This document shows positions 5,400 through 11,712 of a stretch of DNA of 11,712 bases, one piece after another. Source of the stretch: an uncultured Collinsella sp. (GTDB taxonomy: Bacteria; Actinomycetota; Coriobacteriia; Coriobacteriales; Coriobacteriaceae). Numbering within the stretch: position 1 is the first letter of the stretch; every line of letters begins with the position of its first letter. A program made the translations under genes and the position numbers. Under the pieces are notes generated by a model. That model did not search any database and was not told the origin of the DNA. It saw only the letters and a list, made by a program, of their open reading frames with translations. The stretch lies in contig URNC01000056.1 in assembly GCA_900549065.1 (NCBI GenBank), forward strand, positions 1-11,712, in the 5' to 3' direction.

Positions 5400-7853
5400 C
5401 TAGCCGCGGACCTCGCCGTTTACGCCCTTGCACACCTTGGTGACGATCTTTTGGTGCGCCTTTTCGACCTCTTCGCTGGTGAGCGTGTGGTCGTCGGAGC
5501 GATACGTAAGCGCAAAGGCCATGGATTTCTTGCCCTTGCCGATGCGGACCGGATCGCGGTAGACATCGAACAGGCGCACGCCCTCGAGCAGCTTGCCGCC
5601 GGCACTCGTAATACGACGCTCAAGATCCTCGCAGGTCACAGTGTTGTCGACCACGATAGCAAGGTCGTGCTCAACGGCCGGGTACTGCGAGAACTCACGG
5701 TAGTTCTCCTGGTTGCGGGCGCCCTTGATCAGCTTGTCCAGGTCGAGCTCAAAGGCAACGACGACCTCGTCAATGCCCATAGCCTCGCGCGCCTCGGGGT
5801 GGATCTCGCCAACCCAGCCCAGCACGGTACCGCCCGAGAGCACCTCGGCAGCACGACCCGGCTGCAGGAAGGCATAGCTCTCGCCCTCGACGGGACGGAA
5901 GCGAACCTTCTCGATGCGCAGCTGGGCAAGCAGCTCCTCAACGATGCCCTTGCCAAAGAAGAAACGCAGCTTGCGGTACTTCATGTTCCAAGACTGCTCG
6001 CTCCACTGGCCCGAGAGCACACCCGCCACGGACTTAGTCTCCTTGGGCAGGCTGGCATTCTCGCGACCGTGGAACAGGCTGCCGACCTCGTACAGGTGTA
6101 CGTTGGGCGTACCGTGCGCCTCGTTGTAGGCCACGGACTGCAGCAGGCCCGGCAGCAGCGAACGACGCATCTCGGTCTGCTCAGCTACCAGCGGGTTCAT
6201 GAGAACCACGGGGCAGCCGCGGCCCTCGGTGGACATGCCGATCTTCTCCAGGTCGCCCGGGGCGGCAAAGCCAAAGGTCGTGGTCTCGTTGAGGCCACAG
6301 GCGCGCAGGATCTCGCCGACCTTGCGGGTAAGCTTCTGCTCGCGCGTCAGACCGCCGATGTGGTTCTTGGCAGCCGGAATGGTCGCCGTGACGCGACCCA
6401 TGCCCCATAGGCGCAGGACCTCCTCGATCAGGTCGATCTCACGCGGCAGGTCGGGACGGAAGCTCGGCGGCGTGACCATAAAGTCCTCGCCGTCGCGCTC
6501 GACGGTGCAGCCCAGGCGGGTGAGCGAGCGCTCGATAAAGTCGGGCTCGATGTCGGCACCGCAGATGGCGTGCACGCGGGCCAGGCGCAGCTTAATGCTG
6601 TCGATGGTCTTGGGCGCGGGGAAAACGTCGACATAGCCGGGAGCAACCTCGCCGCCGGCGATCTCCTCGATGAGCGCGCACGTCACATTGGCAACATCCA
6701 CGCAACCGGTCTCATCGACCTGACGCTCAAAGCGAATGGAGGCATCGGAGATCAGCGACAGGTCGCGGCTGGTGTGCGAGGTGCGACCGGCGTTGAAGCA
6801 GGCGCTCTCGACCATCACGTCGACGGTGTCGTCCTCGATCTCGGAATCCATGCCGCCCATAACGCCGGCCAGCGCCACGGGGCGCTCGCCGTCGGTGATA
6901 AGGCCCATGCCGGCGTCGAGCGTACGCTCCTCGCCGTCGAGGGTCGTAAACTTCTCATCCTGCTGGGCGGCACGAACCACCACACGACGATGGCCATCGC
7001 GCTCGGCAAAGGTGTCCAGATCAAAGGCGTGCAGCGGCTGACCGGTGAGCATCATCACATAGTTGGTGATGTCGACAATGTTGTTGTGCGGGCGCACGCC
7101 CAGGGCGTTGAGGCGCTTGACCATCCAGTCGGGCGACGGACCGACCTTCACGTTGCGCACGATGCGGGCGACGTAGCGGTCGCACAGGCCTTCGTCGGCA
7201 ATCTCGACGGAAAGTTCGTCGTCGGTCGCGCGGCCGGTCTCGGCCTTGATGGCAGGCAGCTCAACGTGGAAATCGCGGTCGAAGATGGCGCCGGTCTCGC
7301 GGGCCATGCCGATCATGGACAGGCAATCGGGACGGTTGGGCGTAATCTCGCAGTCGAGCACGGTGTCGCTCGAGCCCACATACTCGGCAAACGACATGCC
7401 GCAGGGCGTATCCTCGGGCAGGATCATGATGCCGGAGTGGTCGCCGCCCAGGCCGAGCTCGCGCGCGGAGCAGTTCATGCCCATGGACACGACGCCGCGA
7501 AGCTTGCTCTTCTTGATCTTGACGTCGCCGGGAAGCACGGCGCCGATCATGGCCGTGACGATATGGTCGCCGGCCTCGAAGTTCTGCGCGCCGCAGACGA
7601 TCTGCAGCGGAGCGGGATTGCCGTCGGCGTCGAGATTCTTGTCGCCCACGTCGACCGAGCACACATACATGTGGTCGCTATCGGGGTGCGGAGTCTTGGT
7701 GAGCACCTTGGCGGTCACCACGTGGTCGAAGGACTCGCCCACGGTGTCGATCGCCTCGACCTCGGTGCCGGTACGGATATATTCGTCCGAAAGGGTCTTG
7801 GGATCCTCCGGAATATCGATCATGGTCTTGAGCCAGTCGTAAGAAACGCGCAT
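5400..7853 (-). CDS. pheT: Phenylalanine--tRNA ligase beta subunit
   Basis: The 817-residue beta chain pairs with PheS in the (alpha-beta)2 enzyme that charges tRNA-Phe with phenylalanine in the cytoplasm. It is of usual bacterial length (about 800). Visible parts in order: an N-terminal RVSYDWLK, the OB-fold tRNA-binding domain (about 41-155, with HPDSDH at 56-61 and VCGAQN at 86-91), TPNRPDCLS at 171-179 leading into the B3/B4 editing region, the B5 domain near residues 405-475, the core domain, and a C-terminal FDX-ACB domain (last ~90 residues, beginning SQYPAVEHDLAIVV). AGGAG six bases before ATG 7853 supports the start. It is the second gene after pheS, but the gap of 162 bases is wide for this pair and contains a long stem-loop. 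Expression should depend on the T-box upstream of pheS. Confidence 0.97.
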   Translation of the reverse strand: MRVSYDWLKTMIDIPEDPKTLSDEYIRTGTEVEAIDTVGESFDHVVTAKVLTKTPHPDSDHMYVCSVDVGDKNLDADGNPAPLQIVCGAQNFEAGDHIVTAMIGAVLPGDVKIKKSKLRGVVSMGMNCSARELGLGGDHSGIMILPEDTPCGMSFAEYVGSSDTVLDCEITPNRPDCLSMIGMARETGAIFDRDFHVELPAIKAETGRATDDELSVEIADEGLCDRYVARIVRNVKVGPSPDWMVKRLNALGVRPHNNIVDITNYVMMLTGQPLHAFDLDTFAERDGHRRVVVRAAQQDEKFTTLDGEERTLDAGMGLITDGERPVALAGVMGGMDSEIEDDTVDVMVESACFNAGRTSHTSRDLSLISDASIRFERQVDETGCVDVANVTCALIEEIAGGEVAPGYVDVFPAPKTIDSIKLRLARVHAICGADIEPDFIERSLTRLGCTVERDGEDFMVTPPSFRPDLPREIDLIEEVLRLWGMGRVTATIPAAKNHIGGLTREQKLTRKVGEILRACGLNETTTFGFAAPGDLEKIGMSTEGRGCPVVLMNPLVAEQTEMRRSLLPGLLQSVAYNEAHGTPNVHLYEVGSLFHGRENASLPKETKSVAGVLSGQWSEQSWNMKYRKLRFFFGKGIVEELLAQLRIEKVRFRPVEGESYAFLQPGRAAEVLSGGTVLGWVGEIHPEAREAMGIDEVVVAFELDLDKLIKGARNQENYREFSQYPAVEHDLAIVVDNTVTCEDLERRITSAGGKLLEGVRLFDVYRDPVRIGKGKKSMAFALTYRSDDHTLTSEEVEKAHQKIVTKVCKGVNGEVRG

Positions 7854-7912
7854 GTAGCTCTCCTAGTTCTTAATCTCCGCAAAGGGAGGAATATCAAATG
7901 AAGACGTTCGCC

Positions 7913-8019
7913 TTAGGGTTGTCCAGGTGCCCCAGGTTGGCGTGAAAGAGGAGCGACGCGTACTAAAGGTACGCGAGCGACGGTTTGAACGCCAAGATGG
8001 GGTGCCTGGGCAAGCCTAA
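7913..8019. repeat. 107-nt nested stem-loop between pheS and pheT
   Basis: The arms 7913-7943 and 7989-8019 are complementary over about 31 positions with few interruptions: TTAGG-TTG-CCAGG against CCTGG-CAA-CCTAA, then CCCCA/TGGGG, then TTGGCGT/ACGCCAA. Inside them CGCGTAC (7957-7963) and GTACGCG (7969-7975) form a perfect seven-pair hairpin with loop TAAAG. The pheS stop codon (8016-8018) is part of the right arm. Imperfect positions at 7922, 7928 and 7929 would be G-U pairs in a plus-strand RNA but A-C mismatches in the pheST mRNA. There is no T-run. It could be a REP-like or miniature mobile palindrome, or an mRNA-processing or stability element. Confidence 0.7.
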
Positions 8020-9092
8020 AATTGGTTCAGGAAGCGCATATCACCTGTCATGAGCGTTCGCAGGTCGGGCAGGTCGTAGCGCAGGGCCGCGACGCGCTCG
8101 GCACCAATGCCAAAGGCGAAGCCGGTGTACTTCTCGGGGTCGATGCCGCAGTTGATCAGGACGTTGGGGTCGACCATGCCGCAGCCCAGGATCTCGATCC
8201 AGCCGCTGTGCTTGCAGAAGTTGCAGCCCTTGCCGCCGCAGACGTGGCAGCTCACGTCCACCTCGCAGCTAGGCTCGGTGAAGGGGAAGAAGTGCGGACG
8301 GTAGCGCGTCTTGCGGTCCTCGCCAAACATGCACTTAACAAAGTAGTCGAGCGTGCCCTTCAGGTCGCCAAAGGTGATACCCTCGTCGACGACCAGGCCC
8401 TCGATCTGGTTGAACTGCGGCAGGTGGCAGGCGTCGGCCGTATCGGGACGGTAGACGGTGCCCGGGCAGATCATGTAGATGGGCGGCTTCTGCGACTCCA
8501 TGGTGTGGATCTGTACGCCCGAGGTCTGGGTGCGCAGCAGCACATCGGACTCGCCGTGGGCGTGAGCCTCGGGGTGCGCGACGCTGCCGGGGTTGTTGTC
8601 GACCACGTAGAAGGTATCGCGGGCCGAGCGGCTCGGGTGATCCATGGGGGCGTTGAGCGCAGTGAAGTTGTAGTAGGAGGTGTCGACCATGGGGCCGGAC
8701 TCGACGGTGTAGCCGATGCCGCAGAAGATGTCCTCGGCCTCCTCGATGATCTGCTTGATCAGGTGCTGGTGACCGATCTGCGGACGGATGCCCGGCAGCG
8801 TGATGTCGACGGCCTCGTGCTCGAGCGTGTGCTTGAGGGCGGCGGCCTTCATCTCGGTGGTGCGCTCGTCGAGCATGCCCTCGATCAGCTGGCGCATCTC
8901 GTTGGCGCGCTTGCCCATCATGGGACGATCCTCGGGGGCGAGCTTGCCCATCATGCGCATCAGGCCGGTAATGCGGCCCTTGCGGCCGAGCAGCTCAACG
9001 CGCGCGGCCTCGAGCTTTGCAGCGTCGTCGGCGCCTGCGACGAGCTCCTTGGCCTCTTCCTCGAGTTTGACCAGATCATCAATCAGACTCAT
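8016..9092 (-). CDS. pheS: Phenylalanine--tRNA ligase alpha subunit
   Basis: The 358-residue alpha chain is the catalytic subunit, which activates phenylalanine with ATP and transfers it to tRNA-Phe together with PheT. It has an N-terminal coiled-coil arm (about 1-90), class II synthetase elements DHPSR (151-155) and RTQTS (187-191), motif 2 with TVYRPDTADACHLPQFNQIEG (starting at 212), FPFTEPS (269-275), and motif 3 GFAFGIGAERVA (324-335). A four-cysteine knuckle C282-x2-C285-x4-C290-x2-C293 precedes SGWIEILGCGMV; this zinc-type variant occurs in Gram-positive PheS proteins. AAGGG five bases before ATG 9092 supports the start. It is preceded by a T-box leader and followed by pheT. Confidence 0.97.
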   Translation of the reverse strand: MSLIDDLVKLEEEAKELVAGADDAAKLEAARVELLGRKGRITGLMRMMGKLAPEDRPMMGKRANEMRQLIEGMLDERTTEMKAAALKHTLEHEAVDITLPGIRPQIGHQHLIKQIIEEAEDIFCGIGYTVESGPMVDTSYYNFTALNAPMDHPSRSARDTFYVVDNNPGSVAHPEAHAHGESDVLLRTQTSGVQIHTMESQKPPIYMICPGTVYRPDTADACHLPQFNQIEGLVVDEGITFGDLKGTLDYFVKCMFGEDRKTRYRPHFFPFTEPSCEVDVSCHVCGGKGCNFCKHSGWIEILGCGMVDPNVLINCGIDPEKYTGFAFGIGAERVAALRYDLPDLRTLMTGDMRFLNQF

Positions 9093-9175
9093 GTCTTCCC
9101 TTTCGTCTCTCGCGCATCTCGCTTGCCGGGGCAGCTAGCACCCGATAGCTGCGGATGTGCGGCCCGGTTCGGTAA

Positions 9176-9460
9176 CAAAAAACCGTCCTCGGGCATGTAC
9201 ATTGCCCAAGGACGGTTGAATTCCGCGGTACCACCTTGTTTGACCCGGCGGATGTCTGGCCCGCCGTGCCCACTCTGCGCCCCTTGTCGCGAGGCTCACG
9301 GCTTCCCTACTGGGGCTTCGCTGCCACCGGCCGCGCGCCCGTTGAGGTCGCTGCTCGGGAGTGAACGCTTGGCCCTTGCCACCGTAGGAAGGCTTGCAGC
9401 CCATGACCTTCCCTCTCTTGCCGGCGACGCGGCGGGCAAAACCCTCTCCGTCAACGCATT
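9176..9460 (-). ncRNA. T-box riboswitch leader of pheS-pheT
   Basis: This minus-strand leader lies between the pheS start and the divergent peptidase gene. The T-box motif AAGGTGGTACCGCGGAA is at 9221-9237, and a stem GGCGG/CCGCC just before it fits the conserved stem next to the antiterminator. The terminator follows directly. In the stem I region, TTC at 9363-9365, followed by A, is in the right part to be the specifier, and it is a phenylalanine codon. Another TTC in the stem I sequence lies in its probable apical part and is less likely. Uncharged tRNA-Phe should pair with the specifier and with the T-box, stabilise the antiterminator and let transcription continue into pheS. The 5' boundary is approximate, and I could not define a clear promoter. 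Confidence 0.9.
9177..9217 (-). terminator. Intrinsic terminator of the pheS T-box
   Basis: Positions 9204-9217 and 9181-9194 form a 14-position stem with one G-U pair and a nine-base loop, followed on the minus strand by six T bases (9177-9182, the first two within the stem). Its 5' arm lies four bases after the T-box motif, the usual arrangement for T-box attenuators. Confidence 0.92.
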
Positions 9461-9594
9461 GGGCTATAGGATAACACATTCTGCGAGCATATCGCCGCGT
9501 TCAGTTTTGTTCGCGCTGGGTACAAGGCAGGTAGCTGTGCAAACTGGCCGTGCACCCGCCTGCGGCGCTCGGCCTGCGAGATTAAGGATACGGC

Positions 9595-11178
9595 ATGGGA
9601 AAGAAACTCGATAAGAAGGCCAAGGCCGCCGTGGCAAAGGCTGCCAAGGGCGTCAAGGCCGCTAAAGTCGACAAGGCCGTCAAAAAGTTCCGCAAACTCG
9701 AGGGCAAGCTGTGGACTCGCGAGTACCTGCTCAAGATTGCCGAGTTCGATGGAGCGACGATTGCTCCTGCCAACGGCGCTGCCGCCCGTGCCGACGCCAT
9801 GGGCACGCTTGCCGGCGAACATCACAAGCTACTGACCAGCGAGAAGTCCGTTGAGCTCGTACGCTCGTTAGCGCGCGAGACGGTTGCAGGCGGCAAAATC
9901 GACGACCCGCAGCTGCTCGACGAGATCCGCGTGCTCGGCCGCGACCAGCGCGAGGCAAGCGTTATTCCTACCGAGGAGGCCGAAGCCTGGACCAGGCTCA
10001 CCTGCGAGGCCGACGCCGTGTGGCACAAGGCCAAGACGGCCAACGACTGGGCGAGCTTTGAGCCCTATGTGGATAAAATCGTCGCCCAACTTAAGCATCA
10101 GGCCGAACTCATGGACCCCAAGCGCGACCCATACGACGTTTGGCTCGACCAGTACGAGCGCGGCCTTTCTGCCGAGAGCTTCGACGCGTTTTGTGAGGAG
10201 GTCAAGGCCACGGTCGTGCCGCTCGTGCACGCCATCGGCGAGCGCGGCCAGCAGCCCGATGCCGACTTTTTGCACGCCCGCGTGCCCGAGGCCGCCCAGC
10301 GCGCCATGAGCTTCGACCTGATGAAGCTCGTCGGCCTGAACCTGGACGACACCACGCTTGCCTTTACCGAGCACCCGTTTAGCGAGGGCTTTGCCGTGGG
10401 TGACGCGCGCATCGCGACACACATCTACGAGGACGATTGCATCTCCAACGTCTACAGCATCATCCACGAGGCGGGGCACACCATGTACGAGCTGGGCGTC
10501 AATCCCGCCTATGCGCGCACCTGCCTGGAGGGCGGGACCTCCATGGGCATCCACGAGAGCCAGAGCCGCTTCTTTGAGAACACCGTGGGCCGCAGCCGTG
10601 CCTTTATGGGACCGCTGCTCGAGGCGCTGCGCCGCCACGCGCCCGAGGTCTACGGCAACGTAGACGAGGACACGCTCTACCGCGCCGTGAACATCGCGCA
10701 GCCGTCGTTGATCCGCACCGAGGCCGACGAGCTCACCTATCCGCTGCACGTTATGGTGCGCTACGAGATTGAGCGCATGCTGTTTGCCGGCGAGGCCACG
10801 GCCAAGGACATCCCCGCGCTTTGGAACCGCTTCATGAATGAGTACCTGGGCATTCCGGTTCCCGACGACACGCGTGGTTGCCTGCAGGATACGCACTGGA
10901 GCGGTGGCTCGTTTGGCTACTTCCCCACCTATGCGCTGGGCAGCGCCTACGACGCCATGTTTGTGCCGGCCATGTGCCGCGACGGTGTCGACCTTACCGG
11001 CGCCTGTGCGAGCGGCGACCTGACACCTGTCCGCGCATGGCTGGGCGAGCACATTTGGCAGTGGGGCCGCGCCAAAGACGCACCGGAACTCATCAAGGGC
11101 GCATGCGGCATGGCGTTCGATGCCCGCTACTACTGCAGCTACCTGCAGGACAAGTTCACCACGCTCTACGAGCTGTAA
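9595..11178 (+). CDS. M32 family metallocarboxypeptidase
   Basis: This 527-residue zinc carboxypeptidase of the Taq carboxypeptidase family (M32) removes C-terminal residues from peptides, presumably in the cytoplasm. The zinc site HEAGH is at 291-295, and the third ligand E321 lies in GIHESQS (318-324). Other family signatures are EHPFS (259-263), GDARIATHIYEDD (269-281, a variant of the usual DxRxTT), IRTEADELTYPLH (373-385) and QDTHWSGGSFGYFPTYALG (431-449). The usual length is about 500. The extra part is an N-terminal tail of about 35 residues rich in Lys and Ala (MGKKLDKKAKAAVAKAAKG...), which is not a signal peptide. AAGGA six bases before ATG 9595 supports this start, so the tail is probably translated. 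It is transcribed divergently from pheS with about 115 bases between the T-box and its start, and a strong terminator follows. Confidence 0.95.
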   Translation: MGKKLDKKAKAAVAKAAKGVKAAKVDKAVKKFRKLEGKLWTREYLLKIAEFDGATIAPANGAAARADAMGTLAGEHHKLLTSEKSVELVRSLARETVAGGKIDDPQLLDEIRVLGRDQREASVIPTEEAEAWTRLTCEADAVWHKAKTANDWASFEPYVDKIVAQLKHQAELMDPKRDPYDVWLDQYERGLSAESFDAFCEEVKATVVPLVHAIGERGQQPDADFLHARVPEAAQRAMSFDLMKLVGLNLDDTTLAFTEHPFSEGFAVGDARIATHIYEDDCISNVYSIIHEAGHTMYELGVNPAYARTCLEGGTSMGIHESQSRFFENTVGRSRAFMGPLLEALRRHAPEVYGNVDEDTLYRAVNIAQPSLIRTEADELTYPLHVMVRYEIERMLFAGEATAKDIPALWNRFMNEYLGIPVPDDTRGCLQDTHWSGGSFGYFPTYALGSAYDAMFVPAMCRDGVDLTGACASGDLTPVRAWLGEHIWQWGRAKDAPELIKGACGMAFDARYYCSYLQDKFTTLYEL

Positions 11179-11200
11179 AGCTTAGGCGACACGCCAACGC

Positions 11201-11243
11201 AAAGGGGACGCCGCGGAACCAATCCGCAGCGTCCCCTTTTTTT
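11201..11243 (+). terminator. Strong intrinsic terminator after the M32 peptidase
   Basis: AAAGGGGACGC (11201-11211) pairs with GCGTCCCCTTT (11229-11239). After a one-base mismatch GCGGA pairs with TCCGC, closing a five-base loop (11218-11222). Seven T bases follow at 11237-11243. It starts 22 bases after the stop codon at 11178. Confidence 0.93.
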
Positions 11244-11244
11244 C

Positions 11245-11274
11245 ACCCAATAACTAGGTACCCAATGACTAGTT
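11245..11274. repeat. 15-bp tandem direct repeat, two copies
   Basis: ACCCAATAACTAGGT (11245-11259) is followed directly by ACCCAATGACTAGTT (11260-11274), 13 of 15 bases identical. AACTAG and CTAGTT in the two copies are also inverted. It lies between the peptidase terminator and the long stem-loop. It could be a binding site or a replication-slippage duplication. Confidence 0.5.
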
Positions 11275-11306
11275 CGTTGACGCTAATGTCTTGGCAACGT
11301 CAGCGA

Positions 11307-11405
11307 AAACGGCCCCAAGCGAGCAAGGTGACGTGAAATGAAAGGGCGCTGACCTTCTGGTCGCGCCCTTGAAATTGAACGTCAGATTGCCGCTTGGGGC
11401 CGTTT
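11307..11405. repeat. 99-nt intergenic stem-loop
   Basis: A perfect 15-bp pair (11307-11321, AAACGGCCCCAAGCG, with 11391-11405) closes a long stem. After a bulged A it continues with GCAA/TTGC, a two-by-two internal loop, TGACGT/ACGTCA, a larger internal loop of 7 and 8 bases, AAGGGCGC/GCGCCCTT, and finally GACC-TTCT-GGTC at the tip. About 37 pairs form in total. On the minus strand the outer arm is followed by four T bases counting the pairing ones, so it might help end glmM transcripts, but it is far longer than a usual terminator. It may be a structured small RNA or a palindromic repeat family. Confidence 0.75.
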
Positions 11406-11417
11406 GCAGCGTCGAGC

Positions 11418-11447
11418 AGCTACGCGGTTTGGTAAAACCGCGTAGCT
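11418..11447 (-). terminator. Perfect 13-bp hairpin overlapping the glmM stop codon
   Basis: AGCTACGCGGTTT (11418-11430) and AAACCGCGTAGCT (11435-11447) are fully complementary, with a four-base loop. Two bases of the glmM stop codon (11446-11448) lie inside the 5' arm on the minus strand. No T-run follows, so it is not a textbook intrinsic terminator; the position right at the gene end still suggests a transcription-end or mRNA-stabilising role. Confidence 0.45.
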
Positions 11448-11696
11448 ATAAAGCCTCGAGCGCGTTGGCGATGCGCTTCATGGCGGCGTCGGCGGCGGCT
11501 TGGTCGGGGGCTTCGGCCAGCACGCGGATAACCGACTCGGTTCCGCTCTTGCGCACGAGCACGCGGCCCTCGCCTGCCAGCGCAGCCTCGGCCTCGGCGA
11601 TGGCGTTCTGCACGCCCATGTTCTCGAGCGCGGCGTCCTTGTCCGCCACGTGCACGGCCACCTGCGCCTGCGGCAGCAGCTTGCACGGAGCCGTGA
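11446..11696 (-). CDS. glmM: Phosphoglucosamine mutase, C-terminal part (partial)
   Basis: The visible C-terminal ~83 residues carry the phosphate-binding loop VRKSGTESVIRV followed by LAE, the hallmark of domain 4 of GlmM. GlmM converts glucosamine-6-phosphate to glucosamine-1-phosphate on the way to UDP-GlcNAc for peptidoglycan. Upstream of it, CKLLPQAQVAVHV fits the start of that domain. The same loop occurs in related hexose-phosphate mutases, so a phosphomannomutase is an alternative; the Gly-Thr-Glu-Ser context favours GlmM. The frame is lost at 11697, where genomic sequence stops and transposase adapter begins; the catalytic serine and the rest of the protein are missing. Apparent starts at 11661 (GTG) or 11711 are not real starts. 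Confidence 0.85.
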
Positions 11697-11712
11697 CTGT
11701 CTCTTATACACA
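11697..11712. other. Nextera/Tn5 mosaic-end adapter sequence at contig end
   Basis: The last 16 bases are CTGTCTCTTATACACA, the reverse complement of the Tn5 mosaic end used in Nextera tagmentation libraries. They break the glmM frame, and read on the minus strand they give VYKRQ or MYKRQ, a known false N-terminus in databases. The bases are residual sequencing adapter, not genomic DNA or a resident transposon. Confidence 0.95.

Noticed and set aside
6570..7901. 443-codon plus-strand open frame
   Set aside because: It is antisense to pheT, which is certain from its domains; this frame has the typical composition of a GC-rich shadow frame.
8022..9614. 530-codon plus-strand open frame
   Set aside because: It runs antisense to pheS and its T-box leader. 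Long antisense frames are expected in GC-rich coding DNA, and the translation is Val/Ala/Gly/His-rich without recognisable domains.
11478..11711. Minus-strand frame beginning MYKRQ
   Set aside because: The start lies in Nextera adapter sequence and the frame is not the glmM frame.
1..11712. CRISPR array, tRNA, rRNA, insertion sequence or prophage genes
   Set aside because: I found no spaced direct-repeat array, tRNA-like cloverleaf, transposase or integrase on either strand.

Overview
The window looks like a piece of a gut coriobacterium, most likely Collinsella or a close relative (Actinomycetota). The evidence is GC-rich coding DNA with strong third-position GC, a T-box-controlled pheS-pheT pair, an M32 carboxypeptidase and a paralogous-looking nuclease-fold protein of a type I associate with Coriobacteriia. 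The genus is an inference from general knowledge; no rRNA marker is present.

Layout from left to right: (1) 1-50, the last codons of a plus-strand gene cut by the window edge. (2) 51-436, AT-richer DNA without a convincing gene, carrying a long inverted repeat upstream of the next gene. (3) 437-1510 (+), a protein with a Vsr/DUF559-like PD-(D/E)XK-type C-terminus. Its stop codon overlaps that of (4) 1507-2355/2367 (-), a zinc-dependent phospholipase C-like protein. (5) 5151 down to 2435 (-), an ECF-type metal transporter operon in the order substrate component/N fusion, T component, ATPase. Just upstream, at 5209-5236, is a palindrome GTGTTAC-N14-GTAACAC that matches the NikR operator class described for Geobacter-type NikR. 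This points to nickel rather than cobalt as substrate. (6) 9092 down to 5400 (-), pheS and pheT, preceded by a T-box riboswitch (about 9176-9460) with a probable UUC specifier, a T-box motif and an intrinsic terminator. A 107-nt stem-loop that includes the pheS stop codon separates the two genes. (7) 9595-11178 (+), an M32 metallocarboxypeptidase with a Lys/Ala-rich N-terminal tail and a strong terminator. (8) 11244-11445, intergenic, with a 15-bp tandem repeat and a 99-nt stem-loop. (9) 11446-11696 (-), the 3' end of glmM. The last 16 bases (11697-11712) are the Tn5/Nextera mosaic-end sequence, so the contig ends in sequencing adapter rather than genome.

How the genes work together: pheS and pheT encode the two subunits of phenylalanyl-tRNA synthetase, and uncharged tRNA-Phe should control them through the T-box. 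The three transporter genes form one uptake system, probably repressed by nickel-loaded NikR. The pheT 3' region and the transporter promoter are tightly packed: a terminator-like hairpin has the promoter -35 box in its loop. The other genes are single-gene units. The least explained parts are the three long intergenic palindromes (248-384, 7913-8019, 11307-11405) and the nuclease-fold protein next to the first of them.
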